Below are positions 34,546-43,063 of a stretch of DNA of 47,837 nucleotides, in pieces. The DNA comes from Janthinobacterium sp. (GTDB taxonomy: Bacteria; Pseudomonadota; Gammaproteobacteria; Burkholderiales; Burkholderiaceae_D): positions 1 to 47,837 of the forward strand of contig NZ_RFSK01000049.1 in assembly GCF_009923995.1 (NCBI RefSeq), given 5' to 3'. The position numbers were made by a program, and so were the translations under genes. Each line of letters starts with the position of its first letter. Within the stretch, counting starts at the first letter, position 1. The notes beneath the pieces are model-generated. The model made no database searches. It saw only the letters and a list, made by a program, of their open reading frames with translations, and was not told where the DNA came from.

Positions 34546-34986
34546 TCTGTGTACTCTCTATTCTCGCGCTGGACAGAATGGAACGCCATCATGGACAGCT
34601 CGCCGGCGTGCCGCCGCGCAGGATTGCTTGCAGGCACGCCTAGTGCAACGGGGTGATTATTCATAATACAATATTTTTCGGATTGCCGTATTCATTCAGC
34701 CGCTTCCGCTCAAGTAGGGAGCGAGGTGCGGCCCGATTGAAAAAGTTAATTTTAAAGAAGTATTATTGTTGTACAATAGTTACTCTTTATGAGCACAAGA
34801 ATAACAATTTTGCGGTGTTGCAAAATGTATCGGATAAATCCGGGAAGAATGTGCAAGAATGGGAAAAATGCAATGGTTTTAAGTGCGACGATATGCCAGG
34901 CAAAGCTGTGTCCGCGTCCTGTGGCATGCACTGCCACCTGTGGTGCCGTGGCCTGACATGATGCTGGATAGAAAAGTGAGGGCTGG
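34546..34986. other. 441-base divergent regulatory region
   Basis: No convincing gene is seen. It separates the minus-strand CapK-like gene from the plus-strand glycosyltransferase at 34987 and becomes very AT-rich from ~34650. Directly visible elements are TATTGT-TGT-ACAATA at 34764-34778 (containing a -10-like TACAAT), TTTTGC-6-GCAAAA at 34808-34825, and GTGGCA-5-TGCCAC at 34921-34937 in the likely leader. These could form the control region of the 34987-44494 operon. No matching -35 could be assigned with confidence. Confidence 0.6.
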
Positions 34987-36066
34987 ATGAAGGCTGCATG
35001 CAAGGTACTGATGATGGGCACCCATCCGGATGGCAAGGGGGGCATTGCGACCGTCGTGGCTGTGTTGCAAGAGCAAGGATTTTTTGAGCGCAATCAAGTG
35101 CGCTATATCGCCACGCATGCTCAGGTGGGTGCGCTGCGCAAGCTGGTCACGGCCATGGGCGCCATGGCAACGGTGGGCTGGATCTGCCTTGTCCAGCGTC
35201 CTGCCATCGTGCACGTGCACTCGGCGTCGGGCTCCAGCTTTTACCGGAAATCATTGATCTTGCTCATGGCAAGATTGTTTGGCCGAAAGACTATTTTTCA
35301 TTTGCATGGTGCCGAATTCCGTCAGTTTGCCTACGACAAATCCGGGCCGCTTGGTCGCTGGTGGATACGGCGCACGCTGGCCGGCAGTTCCGTCGTGGTG
35401 GCGTTGTCGGAAAGCTGGAGCGGCTTTTTGCACGCATTGTCGCCGACGGCGCACTTGCGCGTGGTATTCAATTCGGTGTCCTTGCCGGTACTGCCGCAGC
35501 CGCTGCGGGAAGAGGCGGGGCGTATCCTGTTCCTGGGCCGGGCCGAAAAGCGCAAGGGCATCTTCGTCTTGCTGGAGGCAATGGCTTTGCTGAAGCAGGA
35601 CTTTCCTGAAATCATGCTGGTGGTCGGCGGCGACGGTAATCTCGACGCCGTCGCGCGCGCGGTGGAGCGGCTGCAGCTCGGCGCGCACGTCAGCATCATG
35701 GGCTGGATAAGCGCGGCCGAGCGCAACGAGCAACTGGCCCGCGCGGCGATCTTTACCCTGCCGTCGCATGACGAAGGCTTGCCCATGTCGATGCTCGAGG
35801 CGATGGCCGCGGCCAAGGCGGTGGTGGTGACGCCCGTGGGCGGCATTCCCGAGGCCGTCGAGGACCAGGTCAATGGCTTGCTCGTCGCGCCTGGCGATGC
35901 TGCCGCGCTGGCAGCGGCATTTCGCACTCTGTTGACGGATGTCGCGCTGCGCCGCCGCATCGGCGAGCGCGCGCGCGCCACCGTCGCCGCGCGTTTCAGT
36001 ACCGAGGTGGTGATGGAGCAACTGGCCGGCCTCTACCGCGAGCTGGAAGGGCCGGCGCTGCCATGA
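34987..36066 (+). CDS. Family 4 glycosyltransferase
   Basis: A GT-B enzyme of 359 residues. The N-terminal domain shows GTHPDGKGGIATVVAVL and IVHVHSASGSSFYRKS; the C-terminal domain has ILFLGRAEKRKGIFVLLEAM and the EX7E segment SHDEGLPMSMLEAMAAAKA followed by VVTPVGGIPEAV. It has a good ribosome site (GAGGG) ahead of ATG 34987. It is first in the sugar-nucleotide operon that runs to 44494. The role is transfer of one sugar in EPS repeat assembly; donor unknown. Confidence 0.93.
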   Translation: MKAACKVLMMGTHPDGKGGIATVVAVLQEQGFFERNQVRYIATHAQVGALRKLVTAMGAMATVGWICLVQRPAIVHVHSASGSSFYRKSLILLMARLFGRKTIFHLHGAEFRQFAYDKSGPLGRWWIRRTLAGSSVVVALSESWSGFLHALSPTAHLRVVFNSVSLPVLPQPLREEAGRILFLGRAEKRKGIFVLLEAMALLKQDFPEIMLVVGGDGNLDAVARAVERLQLGAHVSIMGWISAAERNEQLARAAIFTLPSHDEGLPMSMLEAMAAAKAVVVTPVGGIPEAVEDQVNGLLVAPGDAAALAAAFRTLLTDVALRRRIGERARATVAARFSTEVVMEQLAGLYRELEGPALP

Positions 36067-36165
36067 GCCTGGTAATGAGGGGGCCGCTCGCGGCACGGTA
36101 GTACTGCTGCCGGGAAAGCCGTGTGCTTGCCTGGCCAAGATTGAATTTTTTTCGAAGGTTTTGTT

Positions 36166-37446
36166 ATGACAACTATCGCAGTGATTGGCCTGGGCTACGT
36201 CGGCCTGCCCCTGGTCGTGGAATTTGGCAAGCTGGGGCGTACTATCGGCTTTGATATTTCCGTCGAGAAAGTTCAAGCTTGCCAGCGCGGCACGGATCCC
36301 TCGCGCGAATTGAGCGACCAGCAGATGGCCGCGGCCGTGCACGCCGAGTATTCGTCCGAGCCGCAGATCCTGGCCGAGGCCGATATCATCATTGTTGCCG
36401 TGCCGACGCCCGTCGACCAGGCGCACAATCCCGATTTTTCGCCCCTAATCGGCGCCAGCCGCACGGTGGGGCAATACCTGAAGCAGGGCGCGACCGTCGT
36501 CTACGAGTCGACCGTCTACCCGGGCGCCACCGAGGAAGTGTGCATTCCCGTGCTGGAAGAGGTTTCCGGCCTGAAGTGGCAGCAGGATTTCTATGTCGGC
36601 TACTCCCCCGAGCGCATCAACCCGGGCGACCGCAAGCACATGCTGACGAACGTCGTCAAGGTCGTTTCGGGCGACACGCCGCAGACGCTCGAGCGCGTGG
36701 CCGCCATGTATGAAACCATCGTCGAGCCGGGCGTGCACCGCTGTTCCAGCATCAAGGCGGCGGAAGCGTGCAAGGTGATCGAAAACACCCAGCGCGACCT
36801 GAACATCGCGCTGATGAACGAGCTGGCCATCATTTTCGACAAGATCGGTATCGATACGTCGGAAGTGCTGAAGGCGGCCGGCACCAAGTGGAACTTCCTG
36901 AAGTTCTCGCCCGGGCTGGTGGGCGGTCACTGCATCGGCGTCGACCCCTATTATCTGACGCACAAGGCCGAAATGCTGGGCTACCACCCGCAGGTGATCC
37001 TGGCCGGGCGCCGCATCAACGACGGCATGGGCAAGTACATCGCCGAACAGACCATCAAGAACATGATCGCCTCGGGCAGCTACATCAAGGGCGCCCGCGT
37101 CAACGTCCTGGGCCTGACGTTCAAGGAAAACTGCGCGGACTTGCGCAATTCGAAGGTGGGCGACGTCATCCGTGAACTGAAGACCTACGGCGTGGAAGTG
37201 TTCGTGCACGACCCGTACGCCGAGCAGGAAGAGGCGATGCATGAATACGGCGTGCGCCTGTTCAGCTGGGAAGAGCTGCCGCGCGCCGATGCCATCGTGG
37301 CGGCCGTTTCGCATCAGCAACTGCTCGACTTGCCGGTGGAAGAACTGCAGCGCAAGCTGATCAAGGGCGGCTGCTTCATCGACGTCAAGGCCTGCTTCGA
37401 CCAGCTGGCGCTGGAAGAGGCCGGCATCAAGGTCTGGCGCCTGTAA
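36166..37446 (+). CDS. UDP-N-acetylhexosamine 6-dehydrogenase (TviB/WbpA-type nucleotide-sugar dehydrogenase)
   Basis: A 426-residue NAD-dependent enzyme. The N-terminal Rossmann motif is GLGYVGLP at 8-15, followed by VAVPTPVD and the ESTVYPGATEE segment. The catalytic Cys256 lies in GGHCIGVDPYYL, and the C-terminal UDP-binding part contains GLTFKENCADLRNSK. It oxidises the C6 hydroxyl of a UDP-hexosamine (UDP-GlcNAc, GalNAc or ManNAc) to a uronic acid with two NAD molecules. It looks closer to TviB/WbpO proteins than to UDP-glucose dehydrogenase. With the 2-epimerase in the same operon, UDP-ManNAcA or UDP-GalNAcA are plausible products. The resulting uronate could be the feature read by the heparinase-like enzyme. 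Confidence 0.92.
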   Translation: MTTIAVIGLGYVGLPLVVEFGKLGRTIGFDISVEKVQACQRGTDPSRELSDQQMAAAVHAEYSSEPQILAEADIIIVAVPTPVDQAHNPDFSPLIGASRTVGQYLKQGATVVYESTVYPGATEEVCIPVLEEVSGLKWQQDFYVGYSPERINPGDRKHMLTNVVKVVSGDTPQTLERVAAMYETIVEPGVHRCSSIKAAEACKVIENTQRDLNIALMNELAIIFDKIGIDTSEVLKAAGTKWNFLKFSPGLVGGHCIGVDPYYLTHKAEMLGYHPQVILAGRRINDGMGKYIAEQTIKNMIASGSYIKGARVNVLGLTFKENCADLRNSKVGDVIRELKTYGVEVFVHDPYAEQEEAMHEYGVRLFSWEELPRADAIVAAVSHQQLLDLPVEELQRKLIKGGCFIDVKACFDQLALEEAGIKVWRL

Positions 37447-37501
37447 GGGCCGGCGCCGCGCTGCTGCGCGACATCTTTTTTTATCGTTGCAAGGGTAATT
37501 C

Positions 37502-38524
37502 ATGCGTATCTGGTTTGAACTGACCAACTCGCCGCACATCAATATGTTCGCGGCCATGATCCGCGAACTGGAACGCGACCACGAAGTGCTCATCACGTGC
37601 CGGCCGCTGGCCAACACGGTCGAGCTGCTGGACCTGCACGGCTTCCGATATACCGTGGTGGGCAAGCATTACGGCGGCAAGCTGTCGGCCAAGCTGTTCG
37701 GCTTTCCCGTGCGCGTCTACCAGCTGTGGCGCTTTCTTCGCGGCAAGAAGGTCGACGTGGCGATCGGCCAGAGTTCCTTCCATCTGCCCGTGGTGGCCCG
37801 GCTGATGGGCATCCGCTCCATCTACATGAACGACAACGAGCATGCCGTGGGCAATATTCCCGCGTTCCTGTTTGCCGACAGCATCATGGTGCCGGAATTC
37901 CTCGGCATGGAAAAGCTGAAGAAGCAATGGGCCAATCCGCGCAAGGTCCTGCATTATCCAGGCGTCAAGGAAGGGATTTATCTGTGGGAACTGGACCAGC
38001 GCCTGGGCGCCGGGGCGGCAAACCCGCGCGCGGGGCGGGCGCGGCCCGTCGTGTATATCCGCCCGGAACCGTGGACGGCCCAGTATTACAAGGGCAGCCG
38101 CAATTTCCTCGATGAGTTGCTGTTGGGTATGAAAGACCGTGTCGACATCGTCTTGTTGCCACGTGGGAAAGAGCAGGGCGTGCATTACCAGGACCCCAAG
38201 TTTGCCGGCGTGCGCGTCGTCACGACGGCGCTGGACATCGCCGACATCGCGCCCGATTGCGACCTGTTCATCGGCGCCGGCGGCACCATGACGCGCGAGA
38301 TGGCGGTGCTGGGCATCCCCACCATTTCCGTCTACCAGGATGCCTTGCTCGATGTCGACCGCCACTTGCTGGAGGCGGGCGCCTTCGAGCACTGGCCGGA
38401 CCTGGCGGCGGCGCAGGCGCTGGCCTACCTGGACAGCGCGACGCAGCAGCCGCCCAACCGCAGCCTGCTGGAAAAGGGCCGCGCCGCGTATGACCTGGTG
38501 AAGCGGCAACTCGTGGGCCGATAA
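37502..38524 (+). CDS. DUF354-family protein (GT-B-like)
   Basis: A 340-residue cytoplasmic protein starting MRIWFELTNSPHINMF, the typical DUF354 opening. Further features are HEVLITCRPLANTVELL, the SFHLPVVARLMGIRSIYMNDNEHA stretch, and a C-terminal half with FIGAGGTMTREMAVLGIPTIS. The last segment mimics the sugar-nucleotide site of GT-B enzymes and UDP-GlcNAc 2-epimerases. The biochemical function is not established; a glycosyltransferase or nucleotide-sugar enzyme role is likely from fold and context. It is placed between the UDP-sugar dehydrogenase and the Gfo/Idh oxidoreductase. Confidence 0.85.
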   Translation: MRIWFELTNSPHINMFAAMIRELERDHEVLITCRPLANTVELLDLHGFRYTVVGKHYGGKLSAKLFGFPVRVYQLWRFLRGKKVDVAIGQSSFHLPVVARLMGIRSIYMNDNEHAVGNIPAFLFADSIMVPEFLGMEKLKKQWANPRKVLHYPGVKEGIYLWELDQRLGAGAANPRAGRARPVVYIRPEPWTAQYYKGSRNFLDELLLGMKDRVDIVLLPRGKEQGVHYQDPKFAGVRVVTTALDIADIAPDCDLFIGAGGTMTREMAVLGIPTISVYQDALLDVDRHLLEAGAFEHWPDLAAAQALAYLDSATQQPPNRSLLEKGRAAYDLVKRQLVGR

Positions 38525-38597
38525 TATTTGATTAACAACATCCGGGCGATGGCGGCACAGGCCCCGTCGTCCCGGCAGCGCAAAAGGACAGGATAAT

Positions 38598-39689
38598 ATG
38601 ATACGCCTCGCAGTAGTAGGCTTGGGCAAGATGGGCTTGTCCCACCATTCCATGATCAATGCACATCCCGGTGTCAAGCTGGCGGCCGTCTGCGATGCCA
38701 CCGGCTACATGCTCGACATCCTGGGCAAATACACGGGCGTGAAGACCTATACGGATTTCGACGTCATGCTCGAGGAGCTGGAACTGGACGCCGTGATCAT
38801 CGCCACGCCGTCCAGCATGCACGGCAAGATGGTGCTGGCCGCGCTGAACAAGAATCTGCACGTGTTTTGCGAAAAGCCGTTCTGCCTCGATACGGAGGAA
38901 GGCGAGCAGGCCACGCGCCTGGCCGCGGAGAAGGGCCTCGTCAACCAGGTCGGCTACCACTACCGTTTCGTCGGCGCCTTCCAGGAAGTCAAGCGCCTGC
39001 TCGACCTGGGCGTGATCGGCGAGGTGACGCACATGCTGGCCGAAGCCTATGGCCCGGTGGTGCTGAAGCCGAAGGGTTCCACATGGCGTACCCAGCGTTC
39101 GGAAGGCGGCGGTTGCCTGTACGACTACGCGGCCCATCCGCTGAACCTGCTGAACTGGTATTTCGGCGCGCCGCGCGGCGTGGGCGGCTCCGTCCTCAAC
39201 AAGATATTCTCGGCCGACACGGACGACGAAGTGTTTTCCACCCTGTATTACCCGGATGGCAAGAGCGCCCAGCTGTCCGTCAACTGGAGCGACGAGTCCT
39301 ACCGCAAGATGACGACGAAGGTCAGCGTGTGGGGCAAGAACGGGCGCATCGCCGCCGACCGCCAGGAAATCCAGGTCTACCTGCGCGACGCCAGCGGCGC
39401 GCCGGAGGGCTACCGCGAAGGCTGGACCGTGCGCAACACAACGGAATTGACGGAACCGGTCGACTTTTACCTGCGCGGCGAAGAGTATTCCGCACAGCTC
39501 GACTATTTCGTCCGTTGCATCGTTGACAAGCGCGCGGACGACAACGTCAACTCCTTCGCTTCCGCGCTGGCCACCGACCGCGTCATCTCGATGCTGATCG
39601 CCGATGCGGAAAAAGGACCTGGCGTACTGTCCAGTGATGCCTTGCCGGAACAGCCCAAAAAGAAAAAAGGCTTCTTTTTCGGCCGCTGA
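38598..39689 (+). CDS. Gfo/Idh/MocA-family oxidoreductase
   Basis: A 363-residue NAD(P)-dependent enzyme. The dinucleotide motif is GLGKMG at 8-13, and the signature CEKPFCLD is at 91-98 with Lys93. The C-terminal substrate domain has GGGCLYDYAAHPLNLLNWYFG. The protein ends in a lysine-rich tail (PKKKKGFFFGR), unusual for the family. It likely oxidises or reduces a carbohydrate or nucleotide-sugar hydroxyl. In other loci, relatives act on UDP-hexosaminuronic acids at C3, but the aminotransferase needed for that route is not in this window, so the reaction is open. Confidence 0.88.
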   Translation: MIRLAVVGLGKMGLSHHSMINAHPGVKLAAVCDATGYMLDILGKYTGVKTYTDFDVMLEELELDAVIIATPSSMHGKMVLAALNKNLHVFCEKPFCLDTEEGEQATRLAAEKGLVNQVGYHYRFVGAFQEVKRLLDLGVIGEVTHMLAEAYGPVVLKPKGSTWRTQRSEGGGCLYDYAAHPLNLLNWYFGAPRGVGGSVLNKIFSADTDDEVFSTLYYPDGKSAQLSVNWSDESYRKMTTKVSVWGKNGRIAADRQEIQVYLRDASGAPEGYREGWTVRNTTELTEPVDFYLRGEEYSAQLDYFVRCIVDKRADDNVNSFASALATDRVISMLIADAEKGPGVLSSDALPEQPKKKKGFFFGR

Positions 39690-39736
39690 CAGGCCGCGCA
39701 GCTGGATTTCGATACGAAATATGAATGGAGCAGGAA

Positions 39737-40627
39737 ATGGATCAACTCGATCGTTTGTTATTTGGTGATAATCAGTTCTTCGGTGTAAATCATATGTCGG
39801 AGGAAAAAGCACGGGCCCAGGCCATGCGTTTTCAGGATATCAAGGCCGTTATCGGTGTGCTCGATAATGCCTACGATGAAGGAGTGAAATCCTTCATGTG
39901 CACGACCCATGACCGTATCGCGCAGGTGTGCGATCACATGCGTGCCGACCCGGTGCGCTACAAGGATTTCAAATTCATGCCTTGCATGCCGTATGCCCAC
40001 AAATATGCCAATGCCGTCACGGAAGACGGCATCATGGGTGCGCTCAGGCGTTTCACGCCCGACGAAGGCTTCCTGAACGCCGCATTTCGTGGCGGCAAGG
40101 CCTTGGCGACCAAGGATATCGAAGGCATCATCACCTTGCTGGTGGATGCGGAAATGAAGATGTTCGCCGGCCTGAACACGCCCGTGATCTTCCTGCAGAA
40201 CGTGGTGGTCGACCTGTTGCTGGGCCTGGGCTTCAAGGATGCCTTTTTGATTTTCGCCAATCATGTGCGCAAGCGCTATAACGCCGAGCCCGGTTTCATC
40301 ACCATGAACCTGCCCAAGCTGCTCGACGTGCTGGAAGAACTGGGCATCGACAATCCCATCGTCTGCTCGAACATCAACAAGGTGGGCTTCCGCATGTCCG
40401 GCGGCTTCGATGCCTACCAGAGCGCCTTGCGCGACCGCAAGTTCCGCGCCATCGCCATGTCCGTCTTCGCCTCGGGCGCCATTGCGCCGGAAGAAGCGAT
40501 CGAGTGGGTGTGCCAGCAGCCGAATATCGAATCCATCGTCTTTGGCGCTTCCAGCCGCGGCAATATCCGCAACACGCGCGAGCTGGTGGACCGCTACTGG
40601 CGCACGGGGCAGGAGCAGGCATCATGA
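39737..40627 (+). CDS. Aldo/keto-reductase-like TIM-barrel protein lacking AKR catalytic residues
   Basis: A 296-residue protein not assigned to a named enzyme. It keeps an aldo/keto-reductase outline: VLDNAYDEGVKSFMCTTHD near 41-59 in the place of the AKR beta-2 region, SVFASGAIAPEEAIEWV, and the cofactor-end-like SIVFGASSRGNIRNTREL near the C-terminus. The positions that in AKRs carry catalytic Asp and Tyr appear as Met54 and His58. ATG 39737 is preferred (GGAG at 39727-39730); ATG 39725 would add four residues. Its stop overlaps the epimerase start (ATGA), so it is tightly linked to nucleotide-sugar metabolism. It may be a different barrel enzyme or a non-redox relative. Confidence 0.75.
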   Translation: MDQLDRLLFGDNQFFGVNHMSEEKARAQAMRFQDIKAVIGVLDNAYDEGVKSFMCTTHDRIAQVCDHMRADPVRYKDFKFMPCMPYAHKYANAVTEDGIMGALRRFTPDEGFLNAAFRGGKALATKDIEGIITLLVDAEMKMFAGLNTPVIFLQNVVVDLLLGLGFKDAFLIFANHVRKRYNAEPGFITMNLPKLLDVLEELGIDNPIVCSNINKVGFRMSGGFDAYQSALRDRKFRAIAMSVFASGAIAPEEAIEWVCQQPNIESIVFGASSRGNIRNTRELVDRYWRTGQEQAS

Positions 40628-41733
40628 AGACCATCTACCTGGTGGCCGGCGCGCGGCCCAACTTCATGAAGATCGCGCCCATCGTGCGCGCGCTGCAGGG
40701 CCACCCGCGCCTGGCATTCAAGATCATCCATACGGGCCAGCACTACGACCGCGAGATGAACGACGTGTTCTTTGAAGAGCTGGGCATTCCCGAACCGGAC
40801 GTCTTCATGGCGGCCGGCGGCGGCACGCACGCGGAACAGACGGGCAAGATCATGCTGGCCTTCGAGCAGCTGTGCCAGGCCGAGCGCCCGGCCGCCGTGC
40901 TGGTGGTGGGCGATGTCAATTCCACGCTGGCCTGTTCCATCGCGGCCAAAAAACTGGGCATTCCCGTGGCGCACGTGGAAGCGGGCCTGCGCAGCGGCGA
41001 CATGGGCATGCCGGAAGAAATCAACCGTCTCGTGACGGACAGCATTTCGGACTGGTTCTTCGTCACGGAACCGAGCGCCGTCGAGCATCTGCGGCGCGAA
41101 GGCAAGGCCGATGCCGCCATCCATTACGTGGGCCATGTGATGGTCGACAACGTGCTGTACCAGGCTGAAAAACTGGGTCGCGAGTCGCCGCAGCAATTTG
41201 AAACGTCGGCCTTCAAGGCGGCGCACAGCGGCGCCGGCGCCCGCTATGGCGTGGTGACCCTGCACCGTCCCAGCAACGTCGACAGCGCGGAGGACATGCG
41301 CAAGGTGGCCGGCGCGCTGGTCGAGATCGCCGCCGACCTGCCCCTGATCTTCCCCGTGCATCCGCGCACGCGCGCCAACCTGGACAAGTTCGGCATCGAC
41401 CTGGGGCCGAACGTCACGCTGGTGGGCCCGCAAGGCTACATGGCCTTCCTCGACCTGTGGAAGGATGCGGCGCTGGTGCTGACCGACAGCGGCGGCCTGC
41501 AGGAAGAAACCACGGCGCTGGGCGTGCCGTGCATCACCATCCGCGAAAACACGGAGCGTCCCGTCACCGTCGACGAGGGCAGCAATGTCCTGGCCGGCAC
41601 GGACCCGCTGCGCATCGTGGCCGAGGCGCGCAAGGTGCTGCGCGGCGAAGGCAAGCAGGGCCGCCGTCCGCATTTGTGGGATGGCCAGGCCGCGCAGCGC
41701 ATCGTGGCGCAGCTGGACAAGGAATTGGCGTAA
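40624..41733 (+). CDS. wecB: Non-hydrolysing UDP-N-acetylglucosamine 2-epimerase
   Basis: A 369-residue GT-B-like enzyme that interconverts UDP-GlcNAc and UDP-ManNAc. Diagnostic motifs are ARPNFMKIAPIV, HTGQHYDREMNDVFF, VVGDVNSTLACSIAAKK, HVEAGLRSGDMGMPEEINR, GVVTLHRPSNVD, FPVHPRTR, LTDSGGLQEETTALGVP and RENTERPVTVDEGSN. All expected acidic catalytic segments are present. The start at 40624 overlaps the previous stop; a longer frame upstream has no family character. It probably supplies ManNAc-type precursors to the dehydrogenase upstream. Confidence 0.94.
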   Translation: MKTIYLVAGARPNFMKIAPIVRALQGHPRLAFKIIHTGQHYDREMNDVFFEELGIPEPDVFMAAGGGTHAEQTGKIMLAFEQLCQAERPAAVLVVGDVNSTLACSIAAKKLGIPVAHVEAGLRSGDMGMPEEINRLVTDSISDWFFVTEPSAVEHLRREGKADAAIHYVGHVMVDNVLYQAEKLGRESPQQFETSAFKAAHSGAGARYGVVTLHRPSNVDSAEDMRKVAGALVEIAADLPLIFPVHPRTRANLDKFGIDLGPNVTLVGPQGYMAFLDLWKDAALVLTDSGGLQEETTALGVPCITIRENTERPVTVDEGSNVLAGTDPLRIVAEARKVLRGEGKQGRRPHLWDGQAAQRIVAQLDKELA

Positions 41734-41894
41734 GAACAGGCAAGGCATGCAAGGGACAGGCTGAAAGAGGACTGGACCGGCGCACAGGGCGGACAGAGAC
41801 AGCGCCGCCCATGCGCCGGCAAGACGGCCGACGGCTGGCGAACGCCCCGCCGGACGCCGCATCCACCCTAAACAACGATGGAAAGCGATCGACG

Positions 41895-43049
41895 ATGAAA
41901 GCGATGATATTGGCTGCAGGCAAGGGCACCCGCGTGCGCCCCCTGACCTATGATTTACCGAAACCGATGATACCCATCCTGGGCAAGCCCGTGATGGCTT
42001 ACCTGGTCGAGCATCTGTCCCGCTACGGCATTACCGAAATCATGGTCAATGTCAGTTACCTGCATGAAAAAATCGAGGAGTATTTCGGCGAAGGGCACCA
42101 GTTCGGCGTGCAGATCGGCTACTCCTTCGAAGGCTACACGAATGACGCGGGCGAGGTCGTGCCCGAGCCGCTGGGATCGGCAGGCGGGATGAAGAAGATC
42201 CAGGAATTCGGGCATTTTTTTGACGAGACGACCATCGTGCTGTGCGGCGATGCCTTGATCGACCTCGACATCAAGTCGGCCCTGTTCGAGCACCGCCGCA
42301 AGGGGGCGCTGGCCTCCGTCGTCACGCTGGAAGTGCCGTGGGACAAGGTGTCGAGCTATGGCGTGGTCGTCAGCGACGAAGACGGCCGCATCCGCGCCTT
42401 CCAGGAAAAGCCGGCCCGGGCCGAGGCGCTGTCCAATTGCGTCAGCACGGGCATCTATATTTTCGAGCCGGAAGTGCTGGACCTGATCCCCAGCGACCGG
42501 CCGTTCGACATCGGCTCGGAACTGTTTCCCCTGCTGGTCGAGAAGGGCTTGCCGTTCTATGCGCAAAAGCGCAACTACAACTGGATCGATATCGGCAGCG
42601 TCAAGGATTACTGGGAAGTGCTGCAAAGCGTGCTGATGGGCGAAGTGGCCCAGCTGGACGTGCCCGGCATCCAGATCGACGACGGCCTGTGGGTGGGCTT
42701 GAATACCAGCATCGACTGGAGCGGCGGCACGCGCATCGAGGGGCCCGTGTACATCGGTTCGGGCAGCCGCATCGAGGCGGGCGCGACGATTGTCGGGCCG
42801 ACCTGGATCGGCCACGGCAGCCACGTCTGCGCGGGCGCCGAAGTGGTGCGCAGCGTGCTGTTCGAGTACACGCGCGTGCTGCCGGGCGTGGTGCTCGATG
42901 AAATGATCGTCTTCAAGGATTACAGCGTCGACCGGGCCGGCGAGATGCGGCATGCGTCGCAGTACGACCCCGACGCCTGGGCGAACGCCCGCGACCGGCG
43001 CAACCGCCGGCGCGCCAATGCCCCCATGGAATTGCGCGTCGTTAAATAA
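41895..43049 (+). CDS. Sugar-phosphate nucleotidyltransferase with left-handed beta-helix C-terminus
   Basis: A 384-residue protein. The N-terminal Rossmann-like domain has the pyrophosphorylase motif LAAGKGTRVRPLT and KPMIPILGKP, metal/sugar residues in LCGDALIDLD, and NWIDIGSVKDYWEVLQ. Residues ~255-330 form hexapeptide repeats (VYIGSGSRIEAGATIVGP, WIGHGSHVCAGAEVVRSV). The layout is that of GDP-mannose pyrophosphorylase/GlmU-like enzymes. It may make GDP- or UDP-activated sugar; ManC next to it handles mannose, so a different sugar (glucose-1-phosphate or similar) is possible. A 161-base plain gap precedes it. Confidence 0.86.
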   Translation: MKAMILAAGKGTRVRPLTYDLPKPMIPILGKPVMAYLVEHLSRYGITEIMVNVSYLHEKIEEYFGEGHQFGVQIGYSFEGYTNDAGEVVPEPLGSAGGMKKIQEFGHFFDETTIVLCGDALIDLDIKSALFEHRRKGALASVVTLEVPWDKVSSYGVVVSDEDGRIRAFQEKPARAEALSNCVSTGIYIFEPEVLDLIPSDRPFDIGSELFPLLVEKGLPFYAQKRNYNWIDIGSVKDYWEVLQSVLMGEVAQLDVPGIQIDDGLWVGLNTSIDWSGGTRIEGPVYIGSGSRIEAGATIVGPTWIGHGSHVCAGAEVVRSVLFEYTRVLPGVVLDEMIVFKDYSVDRAGEMRHASQYDPDAWANARDRRNRRRANAPMELRVVK

Positions 43050-43063
43050 CCAGGAGCCCCGAC

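Noticed and set aside
34653..34961. 102-codon open frame in the divergent gap before the glycosyltransferase
   Set aside because: It has no ribosome site, mixed low-complexity composition and no family character, and it crosses the inverted repeats. Better read as non-coding.
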